Source: Styela clava
Lineage: Eukaryota > Chordata > Ascidiacea > Stolidobranchia > Styelidae
Direction of reading: 5' to 3'
Length of the DNA stretch: 64,000 nucleotides
Assembly: GCF_964204865.1 (NCBI RefSeq)
Contig: NC_135252.1
Location: 17,939,383-18,003,382, forward strand
Shown: positions 11,161 to 21,385 of the stretch, one piece after another
Numbering within the stretch: the stretch's first letter is position 1
Layout: the number at the start of each line of letters is the position of its first letter
Notes under the pieces: generated by a model
What the model saw: only the letters and a program-made list of their open reading frames with translations
Told to the model about the DNA's origin: nothing
Database searches by the model: none
Translations under genes and position numbers: made by a program

Positions 11161-13016
11161 GTGTTGCCCGATTCTAAATCTCGTTAATTTTCTCGTGCCC
11201 TTATATTATTATTATTTCTTTTTCTAGTAGGTAGCCGCGTACTTTTTGAAATCTATTTTAAGTTATGCTCGACTTCCAGTTTTCTCTGCATTTTGTTTGT
11301 ATGTTGACTTTTTGTGTTGTTTTATGAACCATAATAAAATGATGATGATGCTTGCTTACATTTTTCTGCTGTCTGACAAAGCGCTGTCATTTTCATCAGA
11401 AGCACTTAAGGTAGTTTCAACTAAAGAGTCTGGGGTCAGATCTGGTTGGATCCCTGATAATCCTTTCTCACTCCGCATGTCTCTGTATCAAAGGAAGTAT
11501 CTGGTGACAGATTCTGTTAAATTAGGATTTAAAGTTAAATTATGGCACATAAGTAATCCTTACCTAACAATTTGACGGTGCTTTTTTGTTGGGCGACAAG
11601 AATGTGATATAGAGTCAAGGTATTCATCAGTTGGTCCATCGCCTCCATGAAAATGCATGATGGAACGCATTGCTTGTATGGAAATTTATTTCATATGAGA
11701 ATTAACATATTGAATATATCATAGGTTTGAAAACAATATTTATGTTGGCCTACCTCGGTACACACATAGGTATTTCCGGTGATTTTTCCTAGATTGAATT
11801 GACTGTGAGGCCTGTTGCATTCCTTTATCCACCTTATTGCTTTTTGGCGGTCAATATGTGGCTTCGGAAAAGGTACAAAGCTTCCTCCATTTGAACGGTT
11901 GCGGTACCGTACAGGTTGTCAGACAGGCAAATACCATACCGGTAGGCGATATGCGCAGCGTTTTACACATAGTTAGCCTACCAAAAAGATTCACTAATAG
12001 ATTCTGTTTGAAAAAGACAAAGATCTGCCTAAAACGCCAGCAACCTGTGCGAAACGCGTCTAAAGTTGTCTGAGCGACTCTTCAGCGAATAATGTTTGTT
12101 TACATCTGCTCGCTTGTGATTGGTTGAAAATACGGATGTTTTGATGTCGGGGAAAGGTCCTACAATGCTCTTTCCAAATTTCTGTTTTCACTATTCATGC
12201 CAGTTTTAAAATATTCGTGCAATTTTATAAACTCAAAGGCTTTGTATTTGATTGGATGCACTGATTTCCTGTCTAAAACTAAAAAAAGATATAGGTGATG
12301 ATTCGAATATATATTTTCAATTTTTTCATTCACTAGCCCCAAACATACTTTGAATTTGAATGAACTAGTACTTGCCTGTTTATGCCTAGCCTCAATCTGG
12401 CAACATTAAATTTTTTAGCACGTCGCTCTCTTTTTTTGGCGGATGTAGGGGAAGGACGCCAGTGACATAGTTCTGGACTTTTCGATTCGTAAGTGATTAT
12501 ATTTCTATGTTTTATTTAGCCTTTATTTGGAGTGATAGTCATACAAATAGATCAAACTGTGAGTAACTGCAGAATAAACTGACCTTCTGATATCCATTAC
12601 TAGAATAATAAGGTCTCGACAACAAGGGTTGAATTGGTCTGTTTAGAATCGGACTTTCCAAGTGTTTTTTGGCATTCCATGCACATCGAATCATACTATA
12701 TCTCTCCATATTCGGTAGTTGGGTACATCGACAGCCTGGGTCCGTGACCTGAAAGAGTTGGGACCGCTGAACTAAGGCTGACTCGCGTTAGCGTTACACT
12801 GTTTCCCTATTATAAATCGCCATCGGCGTGCTCGCTCAATTATAGAAATTATAAACGACTTTTGATTTGAATATAAGGAAGATACACATGTAATATGTGC
12901 ATATCGATACATTCAGATTCGTTCGCAATTCATGAATACGTACAGTAAGTACTGTACCTACGTGCAGGTTATAACCAATCTATGGTGGACCTTTTGGCCC
13001 ACACGGCTCTGAAGTC
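11161..13016. other. Intergenic stretch downstream of pseudogene A
   Basis: An open frame at 11,246-11,575 plus and its opposite strand show no recognised motif. The rest up to the stop codon of pseudogene A at 13,017 is AT-rich and featureless to my reading. Confidence 0.5.
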
Positions 13017-13097
13017 TCATTTATTTTCGAAGTTGGAATATATCTCAAACGACTTCATGTAGTTGCAGATTGCGGTATGACAAATTTTGTATTGCTC
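13017..13097 (-). pseudogene. Gene A last exon: D2 C-terminal helix and stop
   Basis: Follows acceptor TTGCAG and encodes EQYKICHTAICNYMKSFEIY, then SNFENK and TGA (13,019-13,017). The EQYxxC...YxxxF pattern is the usual last helix of RPTP D2 domains, so the family's proteins end directly after D2. Confidence 0.85.
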
Positions 13098-13297
13098 CTG
13101 CAATCATAATATATATCGTTATTTTAGTTTTTGTGACAATAATAAAGGCATCTGAATATACAGAGAAAGATAATATAAGTTATATTTGAGTTTTTGCATT
13201 AAACAACCTATGTAAAAGTTTCAACACAGTTGTGTAAATTGATTCTTATATAAACTTTTCTGAAATCCACCAAGAAATATCATTTAGAAGAATTTAC

Positions 13298-13433
13298 CAA
13301 TGTCTGAACCATTCCTTGTCTACAATCACGCAAATCTTTTACTGCTCGGAAAACATCAACTTTATTCGCGTGGTTCAATCCTTCTATCATATTTGCGATT
13401 GCGCAAAATGCTCCAGTGCGTCCAGCTCCGTCT
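13298..13433 (-). pseudogene. Gene A D2 exon with CX5R completion
   Basis: Joined to the previous exon (ending LIHC plus AC), this gives HCTDGAGRTG, an intact CX5R in D2. It runs through GAFCAIANMIEGL to a helix ending CRQGMVQTL and a GT donor. It is the only view in this window of the P-loop exon that follows the right-hand edge of gene C. Confidence 0.85.
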
Positions 13434-15532
13434 CTATAATAATAAAAAGCAAAAAATATATGTCTAATACAAATTTTTGAAATTTGTTTTTATCACGTGA
13501 TAGTTATTACGATGGAAAATTACACAAATTAACTTACGTGCAGTGAATAAGACAAGCTGATCCCTGCACACTTCTTGTATTTCCATGCATCTCCCCTGTG
13601 ATATCCAAAATAATGCTTCTATCTTCAGGGCATTGTTCATTGCTCCAGTCGGAATATTGTATTTGAGTAACATGAATATGAATTTAAAACTTGTTACTCA
13701 TAAATATTGGTAGATTTGAACTGTCCTTTAAACTTCAACAAAAATTTTATAAAATATAACCACGAAGCATCTATTTGTATGTTTTTATAATATCGAATTC
13801 GATTTTCGTCATAAACAGATATCAGAATCGTATTTATATAACATAGAATAAAAAACTTAAATGTACAATTTGTGTGTAGTTCAACCTCCTGACTTTCTCT
13901 GAACACTTTAAAAATTCGATGAGATATCGATTCATTCATATTTTCTTTCATCAAAGTAACAGAAATGTTTTCCTTTAACGTAGCGCGGACATCATGTGGC
14001 CAATACTGAATACACTAGTGTGTAAGGAAGTAGTGCATCATCTTTTTTAGTATTAAAACCGTGTAGTAATAAGTATTAATCAGTTACATATGCATTATAT
14101 GATGAAATGACGAAAAGGTTACTCGCTGACATCATTTGAACTGCCGCAATGTAGGCCATCATTATGAACCACAGGTCAAAGGTCACGGTTTTACGAAAAA
14201 TAATAATAGGCAAGAAGTTGTATTTTGTTACACCGAGTCCGGGGTGGAAACTGATTAAAAGCCTATAACGTCTCATGTGCTCATGTTTTTTACTGAATAT
14301 TTAGAAATCATATACTAACTCCTTCAAACTAGGTTTGTTGAAAAATATATTTACGAAAATTTACCTCCCTACATGCAAGCATGATAATAGTATTAACTCT
14401 GTTATCTAATACAGATCGCCAAAAGAATGGAATTCCTTCATTCAATGGTGCTTGTGCTGCAATCATACTTGTGATTTCGTCGTAAGTCTGAAATGAATAT
14501 ATATTTCATCAAAGATGTGAGTTATTACATAATTTAACATTGAATTATTTCAAACATGTGTATTCCATCTCAGTCCAAAAATTGTTTTAACAGCAATTAA
14601 TTATTTGTCTTACCTCTATCCACGATGCATTTACATATGGCACACTTGCTTCATTGTTGCACATTGTCAAAACGACTGCATTATGATCGTCTGATAAAAA
14701 TGCAGGAAGGACATATTTAATATAGCGCAATAAAATTATTGAATATATATAGTTCAACTCACATGGGATCACATCGTCTGATATATTGCATCTTCTATTT
14801 TCGTAACGTTTTCCCGTCAGTTTTGAACATTTCAAAGGTTCTAATATTGACAATTTCCCAAATTCAGCACAAAACTCTCTTCGTTTTTCATGGTTAAATT
14901 GAAATACATTTTATTGATATAAATACTAGTTTTACCTAGTTTTATAGATCTTTTACTCAGTTTGTTTTTGCTGTTATGAAAAAATCGCTTTTCTCGTTGC
15001 AAATGGGACCAGTTGCATTGTAATTTTCAGTAAAAAAAGATTGTACATTTCGCCAGATGGCTATTGCTTTATCTATTTCAAATTTTTCTGCGGGGTGTAT
15101 GTGATTCGTTTTTGTTTTGTTTTCTGACGTCATCAAAATTAAAATTGCGCACCCTGTTCGCTTCGCGTTCGTTGCTATCTGAATGTTAGGTGAAGTCCTC
15201 GGTACGACCAGTAGTCTATTTTGTGTCCATATATATGAACTCTTATTTAAAATTCAATACCAGCTTTTTCTTATAGTTAATCTTATCTTGATATTTCTTG
15301 AAATTTGTATCTAATATCTTGTGCAATGTAATCAGTATTTTCGAACAATTAGTTTTCCAGAATCAACTCGTGTAGAAATATGTATTGGTCCTAAAGATAC
15401 AAAGATTGCTCAAGTCCTAAAATCTTTTCCAAATGGCAATATCATCTCCGACTCAAATTACTGTAAACAACTGACAGTTGATGTTGGTAATCTGTTTCTT
15501 TTTATTGATTTTAATATTAGCTGAACGCTCAC

Positions 15533-15668
15533 ACAATTTTGTATCATGCCGACACGTTGGGATCTCATCTTCAACACGCATTGCAATACATCAACATTTC
15601 CTGTATCTCTTCCTTCTTCGAGCAAATAGTCGTATCCTATAAATGTTACCGTCCTACCAGCACCAGCA
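15533..15668 (-). pseudogene. Gene A D1 exon: altered P-loop
   Basis: Encodes [20 protein letters not shown] and a conserved helix ending QRVGMIQN. The phosphate-binding loop Gly after RT is Val (GRTG to GRTV), a third change in the catalytic centre of the same domain. Confidence 0.9.
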
Positions 15669-15798
15669 CTAAAATAAATATTAATTTCACCCAATATTCG
15701 AAAATATTCTCTAATTTATGTTATCTTTCAATCAATCACTATCATTCTACTGCGTTAAATAATTCTCTTTAGTTTAACAGAAGAAAATATGGCAGTTA

Positions 15799-15951
15799 CC
15801 TGTAATGCACGATCATCGGCGTATTATACCCAAACTCTTCTAGGCATTGAATCACAACTTTATGCATTCTCACAAGATTTGATGTTGTCAATGGTATACC
15901 ATGGTCTGGCTAGTTAACATATTGGTATTGCAACACTTCCATTGCTATTTT
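15799..15951 (-). pseudogene. Gene A D1 exon: WPD Trp is a stop, catalytic Cys is Tyr
   Basis: Aligned to gene C exon 23, the WPD-loop Trp codon TGG is TAG (15,912-15,910) and the P-loop codon TGC is TAC (15,803-15,801), turning HCS into HYS at the exon end. The rest of the exon ([13 protein letters not shown], then PDHGIPLTTSN) is well conserved. Both splice sites are present. Confidence 0.92.
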
Positions 15952-16681
15952 CTGAAAGAGAGTTGTTTGAATCCCATTGCCATATTTACTTCCACATAAC
16001 ATATTTAAATATAAATTAGACTTTTATCAACCAGAAGGACTTAATAAACTCTTTGCCTGCTTATGAAATAAAATTATACATACCCCATCATTTGTTTCCA
16101 CTTGAAATGTTCTTCGTACGAAGCCGGAATATTTTACTTCCTCTGAGTTGAAAACTTCAACCACTCCAAAACTTGAAATAATTCCATAATCTGGCCAGTA
16201 CTTTTGACATTTTTTCTACAAATACAGAATAAAAAGTAGGCTTAATTAATTAAATCAAACAATATACAATATATATGTATGTGCTCATGCAGCAGGTTAT
16301 TTATTCATTTATTCGCAGTCTTTATATATAAACATATATTATCTTTATATCAATTTTCTGTATTGCTAACGATTTTGCTTACTTTTCCCGCTTCAAAACA
16401 TTTTGCCAGCAATTCAATGACTTTACATTCCTGATCAACTACCATCAGCCAAAAATCATTAACAGTTGTTGGTATAGGACCTTGAGTTGCGATGTATTTA
16501 CGTGATTTAGCAGAACCCTGTTGGTGGATAAAATGTCAAATATGGAAAATTAGAAGAATGGTGTATTTAAGTAGATTATTGTATTTTAATATATAGTATT
16601 AAATAATATTTATTAAAAGTATGAATTCAGGAGTGTGAATGATAAGTTTTAAATCATAGCTGTCTTGCAAACACCACTTAC

Positions 16682-16746
16682 ATTAACGTAGCATGCAAAA
16701 ATATATCTAGTGTCATTAGCTTTGATCCAAACACGAGTTTCGCCAT
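16682..16746 (-). pseudogene. Gene A D1 exon after the KNRY region
   Basis: Encodes [21 protein letters not shown], matching gene [20 protein letters not shown]. The PTP motif NDYINA is degraded (YINA to YIFA). Both splice sites are present. The preceding exon remnant (17,791-17,737) encodes ELKKKNIYKRILP, where the KNRY substrate-recognition motif has become KNIY. Confidence 0.85.
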
Positions 16747-16877
16747 CTGTGAGAAAGACCACAAACTTTGAGTGTTAATATCTGGATATTCCGATTTTAT
16801 TTGACCCTCGTAATGTTATTTTGGAGACTTTTTTGGTATAATAATTCTTTTAAATATATTTATATCTGCAACAGTGT

Positions 16878-16966
16878 GGGGCGCGGTAGCTGAGTGACTG
16901 AAATTGTGATGGTATCGCAGGTGAAAACCATTGGTTCAAGTCACAGAACCTTCACACTTAGGGTGG
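16878..16966 (+). repeat. tRNA-derived SINE head in gene A intron
   Basis: Reads GGGGCGCGGTAGCTGAGTGAC, then a B-box-like GGTTCAAGTCA. The same kind of sequence lies in the corresponding intron of gene C (59,500-59,593, opposite strand), about 130 bp from the same exon, in the same orientation relative to the gene. It therefore predates the A/C duplication. Confidence 0.65.
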
Positions 16967-16976
16967 GTAATAGCTA

Positions 16977-17616
16977 GAGTTACCATATTTTTTTGACTTC
17001 AAAGCGGGACGCCTCCTGTAACTTTACATTTTCCGATTTACTACATAGGCCTACATTTAAGCCATCCCGGCTGTCTTCATTGACCATATTGTCATCGAGA
17101 GTTCATGCGCATATTCTCTGTCTAAATATCGGGTTGAGGTTGAGATCGAAAAATATAAAGGAATTAAACGCTAACGATACAAATGATCCGAATTTAGATT
17201 TTTTTTATGAACAGCAAAAGGAATAAAGAATAATGAAATAGGGGGCCATTTTTAAGCATTGCGGATTTACTTATTCGCCCAAGCATGCTTTTCTGTAGAC
17301 AACACCTTAAAAGAAACGTTGTTCAATGTTACATTCACGTGAACGTCCGAACAGGACCAATTAGAATTAATTTCACATGTGATACGTTCGCTAACAATGT
17401 TAGCGGGAAACAACGAATCAAACAAAATACCGCATTCACCTTCAGTAAGTACGCTAGCGGTGCGCTACACAGCAACAACAGTAACGCGAATATATATGTT
17501 CGTGTATTATGCTGGATGGCTGAACGCAAAAGCGGGACTTTGGGCTGACGTGTCGGGACGGCGGGACAAGACGCTAAAAAGCGGGACCGCCTAAAGCGGG
17601 ACGTATGGTAAGCCTA
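16977..17616. mobile_element. Nonautonomous DNA transposon with GTTACCATA-type ends
   Basis: Ends are inverted (left CTAGAGTTACCATA; reverse complement of right CTAGGCTTACCATACG), internally GC-rich with repeated GCGGGAC blocks. A 10-bp direct repeat GTAATAGCTA flanks it (16,967-16,976 and 17,617-17,626). A relative lies at 59,915-60,633. No transposase is encoded. hAT-like affiliation is a guess from the end sequence. Confidence 0.7.
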
Positions 17617-20284
17617 GTAATAGCTAACCAGAAAGCACCTATAACTACTAGGGGTCGCTTGTGCAGACCCTTAGACAGTGTGTCATTAATAATCTTATTT
17701 AAAAATGAAAGTAACAGTATTACGTTTGTCACTAACATGGTAATATTCTTTTATAAATATTCTTCTTTTTTAATTCAGTCGCAGATGCGAAGGTGTTTGC
17801 AGACTGTATACATTATTGTAATTATTTCGTGTAAAAATGTTTACTTTTTACAAAGAAAGGTAAATTTGTTTAATCACCTGCAAAAGGTTTCTCAATCAGG
17901 AGCCCTTCACTAGCACCGAAAGAAACACTTTCTTTAGTTGGTGTAGGAATCTCAAGAAATACTCTGCAACATACAGCGATGACATGTAGGCATGCCATTT
18001 TTTAAATCACAATTCATACTGTTTATATTCAACTTTTTAAAAATAGTGTCAAAATTTTTTTTATCTTCAGCTGATATTCAGATATATATATATCCATTAT
18101 CTAAATAACATACTTATGTATTTAATTAAATAATCTTGCAATGTAGAGGCGTTGTCTCCACTTGTTCCATTTATATTTAAAATACATTTAGTATAACGAA
18201 CGGGGAACGTAGGACAAGAAAAGAGTACGTGGGACACGGCATTTAAGAAAACCCATACAAAAGCAATGAAGTTTACTATTGGAGAAACGAAAACTTTATT
18301 ATCGTAACTGTAAGTTTCAGCGAGTGACAATCTCTTGTTATATATATGCAACATACGTATTTTTTGAATTATTCCCATTACCACTGTTGTTTTTAGCGCT
18401 AATGTCACACTTTGTTTTTACTTGATCTCCAAGAATCAGATCAATTTTCGATATATTCCGTGTACTGAAAATTTATTTTTAATAGTCGGTGTTCTACAGA
18501 ATTTATTTAGTCAAATATATTTGATTAAATTGTATATAAAACAAATCCTCCAGAAGGATTGTGTTCAGTGTTTTGCAGGATATAATATCAAACTGCCATG
18601 TGTATTTGTTATGTTACGCCTACTCAAACATAATTTACTAAATTGAGGAGATTCTATGTTTTGGCAACAGAAGACATCCAACACAATAATTGCGCATAAT
18701 TTTGACATAATATGATATCATGTTGCGAACGTTCAGGTATGAATCTTGCCTAGTTCTGTTCAAAACTATTGCAATATATTCATTCTCAATTTCCGAATTA
18801 TTCAGTTTACCATACGCCCATTGTTGAAATCAGGCGAAGTCTTGCTCGTCTCGTTGACTTGAACGACGATAAAGTAACAACTAACAGTGTATAAGAACAT
18901 GTTGATTAATAAACTAGTAGTATATGTGCATTTGTTTCATATCGTGTTACAACAAAGAAGCACGTTTAATATTATTTGTTGTATCACATTTCTTTGGGCC
19001 TGGACATGTGATATATATATCACGGATTGGGGTTACCCAAATCTCACAACTTTAATTTAAATTCTTGCATGACAGCATTATTTGTCAGTAGGCAAACTTA
19101 GGCCTCGCCAGATATTAAATTCAACTTATTTTATGTGTGCATCTCTATCCGGACCACTGAATGCATTTTACTATAGCGAAAAATATCAATTAGATAACCA
19201 AATCACCTTACAGGACCATTGGTTTCATCTGGAACGTTAATTGAAAATTCCAATATTCCAGAATTCGGTATTTCACCTCTAATGTTGCTTCACCTTTAAT
19301 GTTGGATCGTGCTGTGAATTACAAACAAAAGTACAATTTTTATTCATTCTTTATAGGAGAGTGAGCAATCCGTTATTCGTTCGAATAAATCTATAATGTA
19401 CTGGGCTACTTAAGTGTGGTATTTTAATTAATAAAGTAATCTACAATCTACATTTTTATAAAATCGAACCTGGCCCGCAATTGCAAGTTATTTCTTAGAG
19501 GAATGTATTAAACATTTATATTTAACTAAATAAGTTTCAAAAGAATAATTCATCAGTACAAGATTTTATATCATGTATATCGTTCATAATCGGAAATAAT
19601 TTTACTTCATTGTGATATCAAATTACAAAAGCCTAAGACGGATTCGTAGAATAACTAAAGGAAAATCTGAATTAACACAAGTATCGGTGACACATTCTCC
19701 CATCGCCTCAGACTCTGGTCCAAACCCTGCACAAGTTTTAGCTTGAATAGAGACATTGTATTTTCTATTGAAAACGTTTGGAAGAACATAGGAGGTTTTC
19801 TCGGGTAGTAGAAATATTTCATTTTTTTCAAAGTCACCTTTGTAGTACGACGACACTATGGCTTTTGTTGATTTGATAACTGCTGAAATTGAATAATTTA
19901 TAGTTATAGGTAATATATATATATATAATTTTTAGGTATAATTTTCATGTCACATGATGATATCCACGTTCAAATAGAAATTAATAAAAATCGCCTTGTC
20001 AAATACGCTAACTCATCCTCACCGTCCTCATCTCACCTTAACATTGGATATCTATTTCGGGTTCATTAATATAGACCAAAATACATTGTAAGACCCATCA
20101 TAAGTCATCTCCAGACTTGGTTTTGTAACAGGGCCGGGTAGACCTCCAGTAGTTGCATTTCTGGTTGTGGCACTGAAGCAAGTTAACGGAGTAGTTAAGC
20201 ATGGCCCAATCTAAAATAGAAGTTGAGAGTCGAGTTTTTTTAATTTTCATATATCTACAAACGTTTGCCGCAGATAGATTTTTG

Positions 20285-20520
20285 GGTGCTCCCGATGTAT
20301 GCGAACCAAGATGGCGGACATCGGAACGTAACATGGGTAACAGGTTAGGGTTAGGCGATAATTTCTTTCCAATTTTCCTCATTTTAGTCCTATTATCAGT
20401 TCGAAGACTAGCCAAGAGCCTCCCGTAGTATTTATACCTAAAATTATGGCCTAACCCTAACCTAGTACACATATTACATTCCGATGTCCGCCATCTTGGT
20501 TCGCATACTTCGGGAGTCCC
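20285..20520. mobile_element. Palindromic MITE with 8-bp target duplication
   Basis: About 42 bp at each end are inverted copies (GCTCCCGATGTATGCGAACC on the left; ACTCCCGAAGTATGCGAACC on the right, reverse-complemented), continuing into an inverted AAGATGGCGGACATCGG block. The identical 8-mer GATTTTTG flanks it (20,277-20,284; 20,521-20,528). Half of this element resembles the starts of the duplicated units at 1 and 3,655. It sits in a gene A intron close to the place where the Ig and first FN3 exons are missing. Confidence 0.88.
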
Positions 20521-21327
20521 GATTTTTGTTTATTGAAAATTGCTGAATAATATATTCTGTCCAAGAGATCAGTAGTAATGCTTGTCAGTACAATATGTGG
20601 TTTTTGATTTGTAATCTTTCAATGATAGAGAGGGGCAATTAGAACTTGTTTTATTTAACCAGAGATTGTCAACTTTGCTGTAATGGCTTAAAGTCATGAA
20701 CAGTTTAGTATATTTAAAAATAAACAGATTTAGTTTTATTTAGGCCAACATTCATTTTCGTTATTTACTTACTCAGAAGAATTTAAATGAGTCTTGATCA
20801 GAGCTATAGTGGTCGATGTCAATTTCTTAATCCGAGATTGAATATTTGCGATTTCTGTACGGGCTGTTTCATAAGGATGAAGTCCTAAACTTGCAGTCAG
20901 TCTGTATATTCCCGAGGAAATTGTAAAGGGAATCGCTATAACAAAATAAATTCTATAAAAAAAAGATTGTTGGTTGCTGTTTTGGTTTACAAAACTCCAT
21001 CTATTTTCTAAACTTGTAATTTTCTTAAAGCGTTTACACGCCTCCAAAACCAGGGTGTCAAATTAAATTTACCCAAAATTGAGACAAACATTTTGCTACA
21101 GTGTAATATATTAAAAATGTGAATGTGGCGAAGAGTGGAAATTACTTGATAAGCTTTTAATAACACATATACATACGATTGAATTGCTGACCTTTCATGC
21201 ATATAACTCCGTTACGGCATTTTGAACCAATGGCTGAGAAATGTGCGACATTGTCTGATCTAATGCATACTTGCCACATATTCCAATTAACAATACAAAA
21301 ACGAATAAAAGTAATAAATTCCAATAC

Positions 21328-21385
21328 CTGCGCTAGCTGTTGCAAGAAATGCAAACGAAACAAACCAGCAATTGCAACCAAGCAT
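21328..21385 (-). pseudogene. Gene A exon 1: signal peptide
   Basis: Starts ATG at 21,385 and encodes [19 protein letters not shown], closely matching the signal-peptide exons of genes B and C, then a GT donor in the same phase. The 5' end of A has therefore kept a plausible start even though the gene is broken downstream. Confidence 0.8.

Larger units (their letters stand above)
13017..21385 (-). pseudogene. Gene A: decayed receptor-type protein tyrosine phosphatase
   Basis: Exon order and most intron positions match gene C. Remnants (minus): signal peptide 21,385-21,328; CTLD1 end 21,240-21,192; CTLD2 20,935-20,773 and ~20,690-20,565; FN3-like 20,210-20,037, 19,882-19,677, 19,311-19,207; membrane-proximal 18,880-18,750, ~18,440-18,308, 17,963-17,878; D1 17,791-17,737 (partial), 16,746-16,682, 16,517-16,383, 16,215-16,084, 15,951-15,799, 15,668-15,533, 15,390-~15,287; D2 ~14,892-14,763, 14,690-14,614, 14,487-14,365, 14,014-13,886, ~13,676-13,538, 13,433-13,298, 13,097-13,017 (stop TGA). 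Disabling changes: stops inside four exons, frameshifts, lost splice sites, no transmembrane exon, catalytic Cys to Tyr. Some exons (16,517-16,383; 16,215-16,084; 14,690-14,614) remain open, so death may be recent. Confidence 0.9.

Noticed and set aside
11246-11575. 109-residue open frame (plus) and a possible coding frame on its opposite strand
   Set aside because: Neither strand shows a recognised motif; the opposite-strand reading has an internal stop. Could be old mobile-element sequence, but I cannot support a gene.
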